From: Frigoribacterium sp. JB110
GTDB lineage: Bacteria; Actinomycetota; Actinomycetes; Actinomycetales; Microbacteriaceae
Assembly: GCF_900163665.1 (NCBI RefSeq)
Contig: NZ_FUIA01000026.1
Span: 248,001-312,000 of the forward strand
Direction: 5' to 3'
Length of the DNA: 64,000 bases
Shown one piece after another: positions 1 through 8,440 of the stretch (its first letter is position 1; every line of letters starts with the position of its first letter). The position numbers and the translations under genes are program-made. The notes under the pieces were generated by a model. It was not told where the DNA came from, searched no databases, and saw only the letters and a program-made list of their open reading frames with translations.

Positions 1-384
1 GCCGTGTACTCGAGCGAGCTGCGCCGCATCGCGCAGGAGACGGGGAGCATCCTGTTCGACAGCGATGCGCTGCCCGAACTGAGCGACATCGACAACTGGG
101 CGGCCGACAAGGTGCATCTGCGCTCGTCGGGGCACCGACTCATCGCCTATCGTGCGGCTGAGGTGCTCGGGGTGCGCGATGCAGAACGCCTCGCGGCCCT
201 GGACAGGGCGTTCCACGAGGATGCTGACGACCCTGAGGGTCGCTGGATCACCAGGCACGTGCTGCCGTGGGCATGGCGCAGGATGCGCGGACGCACGGCG
301 GGCGACGGCCTCAGCGCCAAGCACACCGATTACGTCGAGGTGCGGGGCAGGCGGAGCCGCCACGACGGTGCGGAAGCGCTGTGA
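1..384 (+). CDS. SGNH/GDSL-type hydrolase, C-terminal end (5' truncated by window edge)
   Basis: Reading is open from the first base to the TGA at 382-384, so only the last ~127 residues are here; a GTG at 4 is unlikely to be the true start. Near nt 100-150 the protein has Asp-Lys-Val-His followed by LRSSGHRLIA. This fits block V (DxxH) of SGNH hydrolases, which supplies the catalytic Asp and His for ester or acyl hydrolysis. The Ser block lies outside the window. The C-terminal tail after the fold is Arg-rich and unconserved in appearance. Family is fairly sure; substrate unknown. Confidence 0.7.
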   Translation, partial: AVYSSELRRIAQETGSILFDSDALPELSDIDNWAADKVHLRSSGHRLIAYRAAEVLGVRDAERLAALDRAFHEDADDPEGRWITRHVLPWAWRRMRGRTAGDGLSAKHTDYVEVRGRRSRHDGAEAL

Positions 385-450
385 GAGTTCGTCACCGGCT
401 CGCCCTGCTGTGTTCATCCGGGGTCGCAGGCCCGAAGCGGGCGCCGCTGA

Positions 451-649
451 TAGGATCAGTCGAGAGGACCTGTGCGGTCTTCGTCAACTGAATACGTTCG
501 TGGAGCAGGCTCGCAGGAGCTGGTCCCTAGAAGTGGCTTCCCGGCACATCGGCCGGTGGGTTTCTCCTGGTGGCCAGCACGGAACTCCTTAGCTCCTGCT
601 CCTGAAGTTCGCCCGCGTGCATCGCGGGCTCGAAAGAAGGAGAGACCTC
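451..649 (+). promoter_or_regulatory. Probable pnp promoter and long 5' leader
   Basis: A TAGGAT at 451-456 is a plausible -10 box; no good -35 is visible. Transcription from there would give a leader of almost 190 nt before the pnp start at 650. The leader contains short inverted repeats, for example CCGGC at 541-545 with GCCGG at 551-555. Structured pnp leaders are autoregulatory in other bacteria; that this one is autoregulatory is inference. The rest of 385-649 shows no convincing gene. Confidence 0.35.
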
Positions 650-2896
650 TTGGAAGGTCCTGAAATCACCGCAGCCGAGGCCGTTCTCGATAACGGCCGC
701 TTCGGCACCCGCACCGTTCGCTTCGAAACCGGCCGTCTCGCCCAGCAGGCGCAGGGCTCCGTCGCGGCGTACCTCGACGACGAGACCATGCTGCTCTCGG
801 CCACGAGCGCGTCGAAGAACCCCCGCGAGGGCTTCGACTTCTTCCCGCTCACGGTCGACGTCGAGGAGCGCGCATACGCAGCAGGGAAGATCCCCGGATC
901 GTTCTTCCGTCGCGAGGCACGCCCCTCGACCGACGCGATCCTCGTCTGCCGACTGATCGACCGCCCGCTGCGCCCGTCGTTCGTCGACGGACTGCGCAAC
1001 GAGGTGCAGATCGTCATCACGGTCCTCTCGATCGCACCTGGCGAGTTCTACGACGCGCTCGCGATCAACGCGGCCTCCGCGTCGACCCAGATCTCCGGTC
1101 TGCCGTTCTCCGGTCCGATCGCCGGTGTGCGCCTCGCGCTCATCCCCGGCTTCGGCTCGAACGAGGACCAGTGGGTCGCGTTCCCGAACGCCGAGCAGGT
1201 CGACCAGGCAGTGTTCGACCTGATGGTCGCCGGCCGCGTGCTCGACAACGGCGACGTGGCGATCATGATGGTCGAGGCAGAGGCGACCGAGAGCAGCTGG
1301 AACCACATCTCCGGCGGCGCCGTGAAGCCGAACGAGGAGATCGTCGCCGGCGGTCTCGAGGCGGCGAAGCCGTTCATCAAGCAGCTCGTCGAGGCGCAGT
1401 CGAAGATGGCTGCCGGTTCGACCAAGGAGCCGCTCGAGTTCGCGACGTTCCCCCCGTACAGCACCGAGACGTACGACTTCGTCGAGGGCAAGGCTCTCGC
1501 CGAGCTGGAGAAGATCTACCAGATCGGTGACAAGACCGAGCGGCAGAACGCCGACGACGCGCTGAAGGCCTCCGTCAAGGCAGAGGTCGTCGCGAAGACC
1601 GAGGCCGGCGAGCTCCCTGCCTCCGCGACGCAGGAGTTCTCCGCGGCGTGGAAGTCCGTCACGAAGAAGATCGTGCGCGGTCGCATCCTCACCGAGGGCG
1701 CTCGCATCGACGGCCGCGGGCTCGCCGACATCCGGCCGCTCGACGCCGAGGTGCAGGTCATCCCGCGCGTGCACGGCTCCGCGATCTTCCAGCGCGGCGA
1801 GACCCAGATCATGGGCATCACGACGCTGAACATGCTCAAGCTGGAGCAGCAGATCGACTCGCTGTCGCCCACGACGAGCAAGCGCTACATGCACCACTAC
1901 AACTTCCCCCCGTACTCGACCGGTGAGACCGGTCGAGTGGGAAGCCCGAAGCGCCGCGAGATCGGTCACGGCTTCCTGGCCGAGCGTGCGCTCCTGCCGG
2001 TGCTGCCCAGCCGCGACGAGTTCCCCTACGCGATCCGTCAGGTGTCGGAGGCGCTCAGCTCCAACGGCTCGACGTCGATGGGCTCCGTGTGCGCCTCGAC
2101 GCTCTCCATGCTGAACGCGGGTGTGCCGCTGCGCGCACCCGTCGCCGGCATCGCCATGGGCCTCGTCTCCGAGGAGACCGACGGTCAGACCCGCTACGCG
2201 GCGCTGACCGACATCCTCGGCGCAGAGGACGCGCTCGGCGACATGGACTTCAAGGTCGCAGGCACCAGCGAGTTCGTCACCGCGCTGCAGCTCGACACGA
2301 AGCTCGACGGCATCCCGAGCGAGGTGCTCGCCGCCGCGCTGACGCAGGCCAAGGAAGCGCGTCTGCGCATCCTCGACGTGCTGAACTCGGCGATCGACTC
2401 GCCGGATGAGATGGCACCGACCGCTCCGCGCGTGATCAGTGTGCAGATCCCGGCCGACAAGATCGGTGAGCTGATCGGCCCCAAGGGCAAGACGATCAAC
2501 GGCATCCAGGACGGGACAGGGGCCACGATCTCGATCGAGGACGACGGCACCGTGTACATCGGCGCGACCGACGGTCCGACGGCCGAGGCGGCCCGCGCGC
2601 AGGTGAACGCGATCGCCAACCCGTCCAACCCCGAGGTCGGCGAGCAGTTCCTCGGCACGGTTGTGAAGATCATCCCGTCCGGTGCGTTCATCTCGCTGAT
2701 GCCGGGCAAGGACGGTCGTCTGCACGTGACGCAGATCCGCAAGCTCAACGGCGGCAAGCGCGTCGAGGACATCGACGCCGTCCTCTCGGTCGGCCAGAAG
2801 ATCCTGGTCCGGATCGCCGAGATCGACGATCGCGGCAAGCTCGCGCTCGAGCCGGTCATCGAGGAGCAGGCGGAAGAAGCCGCTCAGGCGGAGTAA
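650..2896 (+). CDS. pnp: Polyribonucleotide nucleotidyltransferase (PNPase)
   Basis: 3'-5' phosphorolytic exoribonuclease and polyadenylating enzyme of mRNA decay. The 748-residue protein has the family order: RNase PH domain 1 (~12-143, with [13 protein letters not shown] and IDRPLRPSF), helical linker, catalytic RNase PH domain 2 (~345-480, with [14 protein letters not shown]), KH domain (~595-655, [12 protein letters not shown]) and S1 domain (~664-735). I chose TTG at 650 because AGAAGGAGA (635-643) is well placed before it and the protein then begins [15 protein letters not shown] like actinobacterial homologues. An in-frame ATG at 617 has no ribosome-binding site. rpsO, often next to pnp, is not immediately upstream here. 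Confidence 0.97.
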   Translation: MEGPEITAAEAVLDNGRFGTRTVRFETGRLAQQAQGSVAAYLDDETMLLSATSASKNPREGFDFFPLTVDVEERAYAAGKIPGSFFRREARPSTDAILVCRLIDRPLRPSFVDGLRNEVQIVITVLSIAPGEFYDALAINAASASTQISGLPFSGPIAGVRLALIPGFGSNEDQWVAFPNAEQVDQAVFDLMVAGRVLDNGDVAIMMVEAEATESSWNHISGGAVKPNEEIVAGGLEAAKPFIKQLVEAQSKMAAGSTKEPLEFATFPPYSTETYDFVEGKALAELEKIYQIGDKTERQNADDALKASVKAEVVAKTEAGELPASATQEFSAAWKSVTKKIVRGRILTEGARIDGRGLADIRPLDAEVQVIPRVHGSAIFQRGETQIMGITTLNMLKLEQQIDSLSPTTSKRYMHHYNFPPYSTGETGRVGSPKRREIGHGFLAERALLPVLPSRDEFPYAIRQVSEALSSNGSTSMGSVCASTLSMLNAGVPLRAPVAGIAMGLVSEETDGQTRYAALTDILGAEDALGDMDFKVAGTSEFVTALQLDTKLDGIPSEVLAAALTQAKEARLRILDVLNSAIDSPDEMAPTAPRVISVQIPADKIGELIGPKGKTINGIQDGTGATISIEDDGTVYIGATDGPTAEAARAQVNAIANPSNPEVGEQFLGTVVKIIPSGAFISLMPGKDGRLHVTQIRKLNGGKRVEDIDAVLSVGQKILVRIAEIDDRGKLALEPVIEEQAEEAAQAE

Positions 2897-2900
2897 GGCA

Positions 2901-2921
2901 GCGCCCGCCATACGGCGGCGC
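2901..2921 (+). terminator. Hairpin just after pnp
   Basis: GCGCC(C)GCC pairs with GGCGGCGC around an ATAC loop: eight base pairs with one bulged C, starting 5 nt after the pnp stop. There is no U-tract, so intrinsic termination is only possible; it could also be an mRNA 3'-end stabiliser. Confidence 0.4.
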
Positions 2922-3010
2922 ATTCAGGGCTCGGTTCTCGGCTTCCCGGTGAGGGAGGCGGGGAACCGGGCCCTTCCGCTGTATGGTGACGCGTGATCAG
3001 GGGAGGGATC

Positions 3011-4084
3011 ATGAACCACCAGCTCCGCCGAAGGACGACAGGCATCGAGCAGGCGGGTGCGCCGCTGATGGCCTCGCACGCGGCAGACCTCGCGCTGGCG
3101 CACGTCGACGGGCCGGTGCACCCGTCCGAGCCGATTCCCACGATCGGGCCGGGTCTCGGCGCCGCGCTGCGCGAACCCCTCGGCGAATCAGGGCTCGACG
3201 TGTTCCCACTGATCCTCGGCGGAGGAGAGTTCGGCTGGACGATCGATCAGCAGACGAGCTTCGACGTGCTCGACCGCTACTTCGAATACGGCGGGAACGC
3301 CATCCACACCGCGGACAGCTTCGCGGCGGGGCGCAGCGAGCACATCATCGGCCGGTGGCTCGCCACCCGCGGCGTGCGCGAGGACACCGTCGTCGGTGTG
3401 CGCATCGGCGGACACCCGGATCATCCGGGGCTCGGTTCCGTTCCGCTCGTCCGCGCGGTGGAATCCTCGCTGGAGCGACTGGGCACCGACCGCATCGACC
3501 TGCTCTACTTCGACGCATCCGAGCTCGACGATGTGCCGCTGGAGGACGCACTGGCAACGGCCGACTGGCTCGTCGAGACCGGCAAGGCACGCGTGATCGG
3601 CGCATACGGCCTCACCGCGAATCAGCTCGTCGAGATGCGCATCCTCTCGTCTGCGGGCTATCCGCGCATTCCCGTGATCGACGTGCCTTACAACGCGCTG
3701 CGGCGCGAGGACTTCGAAGGAGACCTGCGCCTGGTCGCCCGCGCCCAGGGCATCGCGCTGACGCCCTCTCACCCGCTCGAGCACGGGTTCCTCACCGGCA
3801 GGCACCGCTCGCGATCTCAGGCGGCCGCGTCCACCAGGGGCGCGCAGCTCGCCGAGCGCATGAACCGCAGGGGCACGAAGGTGCTCAGGGTGTTCGACCG
3901 GATCTCCGCCGAGCTGAGCGTGCCGCTGGCGGCCGTCGCCGTCGCGTGGCTGCGCGCCCAGGCCGGAGTCGTGGCGCCGATCGCGAACGCCTTCGAAGCG
4001 CTCCATGTCGACGAGCTGGTGCAGGGCGCGGGCGTCTCGCTCTCCAGAGCCCACATCGCCGACCTGCAGAAGGCCGCACACTAG
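3011..4084 (+). CDS. Aldo/keto reductase-fold protein lacking the catalytic tetrad
   Basis: 357 residues. The AKR TIM-barrel pattern is clear (GGNAIHTADSF..GRSEHIIGRWL, SLERLGTDRIDLLYF, GKARVIGAYGLTANQL). However, each position of the Asp-Tyr-Lys-His catalytic tetrad is changed: His99 where Asp is expected (normally DTAD), Phe104 for Tyr, Arg131 for Lys, and Asp168 for His. The N-terminal ~60 residues are an extra, unconserved segment. ATG at 3011 is preceded by GGGGAGGG; a GTG at 2993 has no such site. The stop codon TAG is the CTAG at the left edge of the repeat element at 4081. Probably a pseudoenzyme or an enzyme with altered chemistry; the reading frame is intact, so it is not an obvious pseudogene. 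Confidence 0.75.
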   Translation: MNHQLRRRTTGIEQAGAPLMASHAADLALAHVDGPVHPSEPIPTIGPGLGAALREPLGESGLDVFPLILGGGEFGWTIDQQTSFDVLDRYFEYGGNAIHTADSFAAGRSEHIIGRWLATRGVREDTVVGVRIGGHPDHPGLGSVPLVRAVESSLERLGTDRIDLLYFDASELDDVPLEDALATADWLVETGKARVIGAYGLTANQLVEMRILSSAGYPRIPVIDVPYNALRREDFEGDLRLVARAQGIALTPSHPLEHGFLTGRHRSRSQAAASTRGAQLAERMNRRGTKVLRVFDRISAELSVPLAAVAVAWLRAQAGVVAPIANAFEALHVDELVQGAGVSLSRAHIADLQKAAH

Positions 4085-4246
4085 GTCGTGTCTGATAATT
4101 CGTCGGCTACTGCGCTGGGCGCTGTGCACCGGCTCGCGTCGTTCTCGTCGGTCGACGATGGCTCCGCATCGCCTCCCTCCTCGGCCTAGCGATCCGGCAC
4201 ACACCGCCCATGCTCGCAACGCCGCGAATTATCAGACACTCCCTAG
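4081..4246. mobile_element. MITE-like inverted-repeat element, copy 1
   Basis: 166 bp that recur at 20997-21162 with only three substitutions. Outer ends are CTAG on both sides; inside are terminal inverted repeats with the perfect 15-mer GTGTCTGATAATTCG (left from 4088) and its reverse complement (ending 4239). If CTAG is a 4-bp target duplication the element itself is 158 bp. It encodes no transposase, so it would move only in trans. The left CTAG contains the stop codon of the upstream AKR gene. Confidence 0.8.
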
Positions 4247-4324
4247 AACGCGCTGTTCACCCGCGGTTGGGGCGGTGGTTGCCCGGGACGGCGCGCGCGG
4301 CGCCCCGCCTCCGATAGGCTGGAC

Positions 4325-4387
4325 ATGGCCGCGCAAGGTCGCGCGCGCCGACGAACAGGACAGGTTCTGGAGAAGAAGAGCGGATGA
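4325..4387 (+). CDS. Possible 20-residue upstream ORF coupled to the next gene
   Basis: ATG at 4325 lies 4 nt after a -10-like TAGGCT (4315-4320) and opens a short Arg/Lys-rich frame whose TGA overlaps the ATG of the phosphatase gene as ATGA. This geometry suits translational coupling, but the -10 to ATG spacing is shorter than usual for leaderless starts, so it may be chance. Confidence 0.2.
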   Translation: MAAQGRARRRTGQVLEKKSG

Positions 4388-4986
4388 CGCACTACATCTA
4401 CCTGGTCCGTCACGGTGAGCACCAGGATGCCGAGTACGGCCTCGAAGACGGGCCGCTATCCGGCAAAGGGCAGCGTCAGGCAGCGGCGATCGCCGATCGG
4501 CTCTCCGGACTGACGTTCGATGCCGTGTGGCATTCGCCGCTCGAGCGGGCCAGCGAGACGGCCAAGTACGTGGCGGAGCGACTGCCCGCCGTCGACCCTC
4601 AGCCGCACGCGCTGCTGTTCGACTGCGTGCCGACGGGCATGACGGAGGAGACACCAGGCACATTCGAACCGTTCTTCGGCTCGTACAGCGAAGCGGAGAT
4701 CGAGGCGGGCGGGGCGCAGATGTCCGACGCGACGGCTGAGTTCCTCGTGCGCAGGAACGAGGAGGTGCACGAACTGCTCATCACGCACAACTTCGTGATC
4801 TCCTGGTTCGTGCGCGAGGTGCTCGAGGCGCCGGAATGGCGATGGATGACGCTGAACCAGGCGCACTGCGGTCTGACGGTGATCGCTCAGAAGCCGGGGC
4901 GGCCGTGGACGCTGCTCACGCACAACGACCTCGGACACCTCCCGCACGAGCTGCGCACGGGACTCCCCGACGAGAACCCGATCTGA
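4384..4986 (+). CDS. Histidine phosphatase (phosphoglycerate mutase-like) family protein
   Basis: 200 residues. LVRHGEH at ~8-14 is the RHG motif whose His becomes phosphorylated. HSPLERASETAKYV supplies the second Arg, and ITHNFVI carries the second catalytic His. This is the histidine phosphatase superfamily; the substrate (sugar phosphate, phosphoprotein or other) cannot be told from sequence. The length is normal. The SD is weak (GGAGAAGAAG further upstream), so coupling from the small upstream ORF is possible. No clear functional link to dapB, 29 nt downstream, which has its own -10 box. Confidence 0.88.
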   Translation: MTHYIYLVRHGEHQDAEYGLEDGPLSGKGQRQAAAIADRLSGLTFDAVWHSPLERASETAKYVAERLPAVDPQPHALLFDCVPTGMTEETPGTFEPFFGSYSEAEIEAGGAQMSDATAEFLVRRNEEVHELLITHNFVISWFVREVLEAPEWRWMTLNQAHCGLTVIAQKPGRPWTLLTHNDLGHLPHELRTGLPDENPI

Positions 4987-5003
4987 ACCCTCGCGCCGGA
5001 TCG

Positions 5004-5009
5004 TAGGAT
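5004..5009 (+). promoter_or_regulatory. -10 box of leaderless dapB
   Basis: TAGGAT followed by exactly 6 nt (GGAGCC) and the ATG of dapB, so transcription should start at or next to the start codon. Confidence 0.55.
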
Positions 5010-5015
5010 GGAGCC

Positions 5016-5822
5016 ATGGCGTCTCGCGTGGCCCTCGTCGGCGGTAACGGCAAGCTCGGCTCGATCATCAGGCAGGTGATCGAGGAGCATGACGATTTCG
5101 ACGTGCACTCGGTGCTGGGCTCCGGCAGCGATCTCGCTGAGATCGAGGGCGCCGACCTGGTGGTCGACGCCTCCGTCCCGCAGATCAGCGTCGACGTGGT
5201 GCGCGCCGCGACCCAGCGGGGTCTGCCCGTTCTGGTGGGCACGAGCGGCTGGTCGTCAGAGCGGATCGCTTCGGTGCGCCCGCTTGTCGAGGCGGCGGGC
5301 ACAGCTGCCGTTTTCATTCCGAACTTCTCGCTCGGATCCGTGCTGGGCACGGCGCTCGCCGCTGCGGCGTCGCGGTTCTTCCCGTATGCCGAGATCGTCG
5401 AGGCGCACCGCGACACGAAGATCGACTCGCCGAGCGGCACAGCGGTGCGCACCGCGGAGATGATCGCGTCGGCGAGGGATGAGCCGGTCGAGGCCCCCCA
5501 TGTCGACCAGCGTGCCCGCGGCCAGCAGGTCGGCGGCGTGCCGGTGCACGCGCTGCGCCGGCCGGGCGTGGTCGCCAGGCAGGAGACGATCCTCTCCGGC
5601 CATGGCGAGAGCCTGTCGGTCGTGCACGACACGATCGAGTCGGCCGCAGCGTACGCCCCTGGCATCCGGATCGCGCTCGAGCACACGCCTCGTGTGCGCG
5701 GCGTGGTCGTCGGGCTGGAGAACTTCATCGACATCGGCATCGGCGCTCCCCGCGCGAGTGCGCGGCCGCCGGTCGACGAGGGCGGCGTCACGGGCCAGGT
5801 CGCCGGCGCCACGGGCGCGTGA
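5016..5822 (+). CDS. dapB: 4-hydroxy-tetrahydrodipicolinate reductase
   Basis: NAD(P)H-dependent reductase of the lysine/diaminopimelate pathway, acting after DapA (8661). The 268-residue protein begins with a Rossmann segment (VALVGGNGKLGS) and has the DapB signature EAHRDTKIDSPSGTA near residue 130, with the catalytic His and Lys conserved. The second His of the usual HH pair is Arg. Length is close to the family norm. Its TGA overlaps the GTG of the next gene (GTGA), so the two are likely co-transcribed. dapA and dapF are in this window but in separate units. Confidence 0.95.
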   Translation: MASRVALVGGNGKLGSIIRQVIEEHDDFDVHSVLGSGSDLAEIEGADLVVDASVPQISVDVVRAATQRGLPVLVGTSGWSSERIASVRPLVEAAGTAAVFIPNFSLGSVLGTALAAAASRFFPYAEIVEAHRDTKIDSPSGTAVRTAEMIASARDEPVEAPHVDQRARGQQVGGVPVHALRRPGVVARQETILSGHGESLSVVHDTIESAAAYAPGIRIALEHTPRVRGVVVGLENFIDIGIGAPRASARPPVDEGGVTGQVAGATGA

Positions 5823-6259
5823 AGGTCCGCATCGGCGTCGCCGTGATGGCGGCGGCGCTCATCCTCTACATCATCGTCGCGGGCGGCCGCGCCGTGGCCT
5901 TCCTCAGCACGGGCGACCCGGTCGGCATCGCGATGGGCATCGCGCTCATCGTGCTGCCGATCATCGCCGTGTGGGCACTGGGACGCGAGCTGTGGTTCGG
6001 CCTGCGCGCCGACAGACTCGGCCGCCGACTCAAGGCGGAGGGCGAGCTTCCGGATGACCAGGTCGCCGTGTCGCCGAGCGGTCGCGTCGAACGCGCGGAC
6101 GGCGAGACGGTGTTCCCGAAGTACCGCGCACAGGTCGAGCAGTCGCCTGAGGACTGGCGAGCGTGGTACCGGCTCGGCCTCGCCTACGACGCGGCAGGCG
6201 ACCGCCGCCGCGCCCGCGAGGCGATCAGAGCGTCCATCCGTCTCGCCCCTCGCAGCTGA
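5819..6259 (+). CDS. Small membrane protein with a TPR-like motif
   Basis: 146 residues, GTG start overlapping the dapB stop. Two hydrophobic helices (about residues 5-25 and 35-55) are followed by a cytoplasmic-looking domain. The end of that domain (WYRLGLAYDAAGDRRRAREAIRASI) reads as a single tetratricopeptide repeat. TPRs mediate protein contacts; the partner and role are unknown. Coupling to dapB is positional only. It ends at a strong convergent hairpin (6285-6322). Confidence 0.75.
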   Translation: MKVRIGVAVMAAALILYIIVAGGRAVAFLSTGDPVGIAMGIALIVLPIIAVWALGRELWFGLRADRLGRRLKAEGELPDDQVAVSPSGRVERADGETVFPKYRAQVEQSPEDWRAWYRLGLAYDAAGDRRRAREAIRASIRLAPRS

Positions 6260-6284
6260 CACAGGGCACGGGCCGACGGAGCAC

Positions 6285-6322
6285 ACACGCGCCCCGACCT
6301 TCGAGAAGGACGGGGCGCGTGT
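6285..6322. terminator. Bidirectional hairpin between convergent genes
   Basis: ACACGCGCCCCG pairs perfectly with CGGGGCGCGTGT (12 bp). After one A/A mismatch a further CCTT/AAGG closes a CGAG loop. It sits between the stop of the TPR gene (+) and the stop of the OsmC gene (-), so it probably ends transcription both ways, though U-tracts are missing. Confidence 0.75.
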
Positions 6323-6338
6323 CGGTGCGGCCGAGAGA

Positions 6339-6761
6339 TCAGGCCAGCGCCGCCTCGAGGGTGATCTCGATGCCGGAGAGGGCCTGCGAGATCGGGCAGC
6401 CGGTCTTGGCCGCTTCCGCGATCTTCGCGAACTCCGCCTCGTCGATGCCTGGCACCTTCGCGCTCACATTGAGGTGGCTGCCGGTCACGCCCGTGCCGGG
6501 CACGAAGGTGACCGACGCGGTGGTGTTGACGCTCTCCGGCGGCGTGCCGTTGCTGGTGAGCTCGTTCGACAGCGCCATCGAGAAGCACGACGAGTGCGCG
6601 GCCGCGATGAGCTCCTCCGGCGTCGTCGTGGCCGCTGCGCCCTCGCTGCGCGCCTTCCAGTTGACGTTGAAGGTGCCGATGCCCGATGCGGGGGCGACGG
6701 TGCCGGATCCCTCGAAGAGAGACCCGTTCCAGTTGGTGGTTGCTTCGCTCGTAACGCTCAT
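6339..6761 (-). CDS. OsmC family peroxiredoxin-like protein
   Basis: 140 residues. OsmC/Ohr proteins reduce organic hydroperoxides with two cysteines. Here one Cys is in AHSSCFSMAL (~60) and the other in KTGCPISQAL (~125), at the expected spacing. The N-terminal TTNWNGSLFEGSGTV matches the OsmC subclass rather than Ohr. SD: AAGGAG lies a few nt before the ATG on the minus strand. The gene faces away from the DUF4395 gene across a gap of less than 50 bp that must hold both promoters. Confidence 0.9.
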   Translation of the reverse strand: MSVTSEATTNWNGSLFEGSGTVAPASGIGTFNVNWKARSEGAAATTTPEELIAAAHSSCFSMALSNELTSNGTPPESVNTTASVTFVPGTGVTGSHLNVSAKVPGIDEAEFAKIAEAAKTGCPISQALSGIEITLEAALA

Positions 6762-6809
6762 GGGGAACTCCTTCGATCGACGGCCCCTGTCACGGCCAGC
6801 CTACTGACG

Positions 6810-7052
6810 ATGGCCGCTGCTGTCGCCCGTCCGGAGCCGCGGCCGCCGCGCTTCGCGCAGGGCGTCGGCCTCGGCGTGACGCTCGTCGGCCTGGTTCTGC
6901 ACTTGGCGGGGGTGCCGCTGGCGCTGCCCATCGCGGCGGCGGCAGCCCTCGTCGCCGCGCTGCTCAATGCCGTCTTCGGGCTCTGCCTGGGATGCCAGCT
7001 CTACCTCGTCCTGCAGCGCACCGGCCTCGTCGGCCGTCGTCGCTCGGTGTGA
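6810..7052 (+). CDS. Short DUF4395-family membrane protein
   Basis: 80 residues with two hydrophobic helices and the DUF4395 hallmark [11 protein letters not shown] near the C-terminus. Other family members, as I recall them, are about 130-150 residues with four helices, so this resembles only their C-terminal half. ATG at 6810 is the only sensible start: the same frame runs further upstream only through the antisense of osmC. No ribosome-binding site is visible. Function unknown; some relatives lie beside sulfur-transfer or redox genes, which fits weakly with the neighbouring OsmC. Confidence 0.65.
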   Translation: MAAAVARPEPRPPRFAQGVGLGVTLVGLVLHLAGVPLALPIAAAAALVAALLNAVFGLCLGCQLYLVLQRTGLVGRRRSV

Positions 7053-7107
7053 GTCCCGAGGTCGCGAAGCACCGGACGCGCCGCGGCCGCATGTCGGATC
7101 TCAGGCG

Positions 7108-7113
7108 TACCAT
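7108..7113 (+). promoter_or_regulatory. -10 box of leaderless thyA
   Basis: TACCAT, then 6 nt (CGAGGC), then the ATG of thyA. Confidence 0.55.
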
Positions 7114-7119
7114 CGAGGC

Positions 7120-7929
7120 ATGAGCGCTGCGATCCCGACCCCGTACGAAGACCTGCTGCGCGACGTGCTTGCCAACGGCACTCACAAGGACGACCGAACG
7201 GGCACGGGAACGACGAGCGTCTTCGGCAGGCAGATCCGATTCGACCTGTCTGAATCGTTTCCGCTGATCACCACCAAGCGCGTGCACTTCCGCTCGCTCG
7301 CACTCGAGCTGCTGTGGTTCCTGCGCGGCGATTCCAACGTGCGCTGGCTGCAGGAGCGCGGCGTGCGCATCTGGAACGAGTGGGCCGACGAGAACGGTGA
7401 TCTCGGGCCGGTCTACGGCGTGCAGTGGCGCTCGTGGCCCGCACCGAACGGGGAGCAGATCGACCAGATCGCCCGCGTCGTCGACGGCATCAGACGCAAC
7501 CCCGATTCCCGACGCCACATGGTCACGGCGTGGAACCCTGCCGAGATCGAGGGGATGGCGCTGCCCCCGTGCCATGCGCTGTTCCAGTTCTACGTCGCGG
7601 ACGGGAAGCTCAGCTGCCAGCTGTACCAGCGCAGCGCCGATCTGTTCCTCGGCGTGCCGTTCAACATCGCCTCCTACGCGCTGCTGACGCAGATGGTGGC
7701 ACAGCAGACCGGCCTCGAGCTCGGCGACTTCGTCTGGACGGGCGGCGACTGCCACATCTACGACGACCACCACGAGCAGGTCGCTGAGCAGCTCTCGCGC
7801 GATCCGTACCCGTACCCGCAGCTGCGCATCAACCGCACGCCGGAGTCGATCTTCGACTACGACTTCGACGACTTCGAGGTCGTCGACTACCAGCACCACC
7901 CCACGATCCGCGCGGCCGTGGCGGTGTGA
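7120..7929 (+). CDS. thyA: Thymidylate synthase
   Basis: Converts dUMP to dTMP with methylene-tetrahydrofolate, releasing dihydrofolate, which the folA product 4 nt downstream recycles. 269 residues. The nucleophilic cysteine is Cys151 in [11 protein letters not shown], followed by [18 protein letters not shown] and the C-terminal AVAV. ATG at 7120 is chosen for the -10 box placed 6 nt before it and because the protein then starts like other ThyA ([23 protein letters not shown]). Forms a two-gene operon with folA. Confidence 0.97.
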   Translation: MSAAIPTPYEDLLRDVLANGTHKDDRTGTGTTSVFGRQIRFDLSESFPLITTKRVHFRSLALELLWFLRGDSNVRWLQERGVRIWNEWADENGDLGPVYGVQWRSWPAPNGEQIDQIARVVDGIRRNPDSRRHMVTAWNPAEIEGMALPPCHALFQFYVADGKLSCQLYQRSADLFLGVPFNIASYALLTQMVAQQTGLELGDFVWTGGDCHIYDDHHEQVAEQLSRDPYPYPQLRINRTPESIFDYDFDDFEVVDYQHHPTIRAAVAV

Positions 7930-7933
7930 CCGG

Positions 7934-8440
7934 ATGACCCTCCGCGCGATCTGGGCACAGGCGCGAGGCGGCGTGATCGGCGCAGACGGCGACATGCCGT
8001 GGCACCTGCCGGAGGACCTCGCCCACTTCAAGAGCGCCACCACCGGTCGCCCCGTCGTGATGGGCCGCCGTACGTGGGAATCGTTCCCCGCACGCTTCCG
8101 GCCGCTGCCGGGCCGCGAGAACATCGTCGTCACGCGCAACGCGGAGTACGACGCACCGGGTGCCGCCGTGGTCGGTTCGCTCGACGAGGGCATCGCCGCC
8201 GCGCTCGCCGCAGACCCCGAACCGTGGATCATCGGCGGCGGCTCGATCTATGCAGCCGCCATGGACCGCCTCGACGAGCTCTGGGTCACCGAGATCGACG
8301 TCGATGTCGACGCCGACACCTACGCCCCACCCATCGGCGGAGAATGGCTTGTCTCCTCCTGCGACCCCGCAGAGGGATGGCACCTGAGCCGAGAAGGCAT
8401 CCGGTACCGATTCCTGTTCTACACCCGCACAGCGCCGTAG
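7934..8440 (+). CDS. folA: Dihydrofolate reductase
   Basis: Reduces dihydrofolate to tetrahydrofolate with NADPH, regenerating the cofactor used by ThyA. 168 residues. Typical features in order: GVIGADGDMPWHLPEDLAHF with the catalytic acid Glu27, VVMGRRTWESFP, and the cofactor-binding IIGGGSIYAAAM. Length normal. The 4-nt gap from thyA implies co-transcription. Confidence 0.96.
   Translation: MTLRAIWAQARGGVIGADGDMPWHLPEDLAHFKSATTGRPVVMGRRTWESFPARFRPLPGRENIVVTRNAEYDAPGAAVVGSLDEGIAAALAADPEPWIIGGGSIYAAAMDRLDELWVTEIDVDVDADTYAPPIGGEWLVSSCDPAEGWHLSREGIRYRFLFYTRTAP

Noticed and set aside
527..2923. A 798-codon open frame on the minus strand covering pnp
   Set aside because: It is antisense to a well-conserved gene, its protein is a low-complexity Arg/Leu/Asp mix, and high-GC codon use makes such shadows common.
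3011..4084. Calling the AKR-like gene a pseudogene
   Set aside because: No frameshift or internal stop, a good ribosome site and intact fold motifs; only active-site residues differ.
4081..4246. Short open frames inside the repeat element as a transposase fragment
   Set aside because: Frames are under about 60 codons, Arg/Ser-rich in composition and show no DDE or HUH motif.
6054..6809. In-frame N-terminal extension of the DUF4395 gene
   Set aside because: The extension runs through the antisense of osmC and bears no resemblance to the family.
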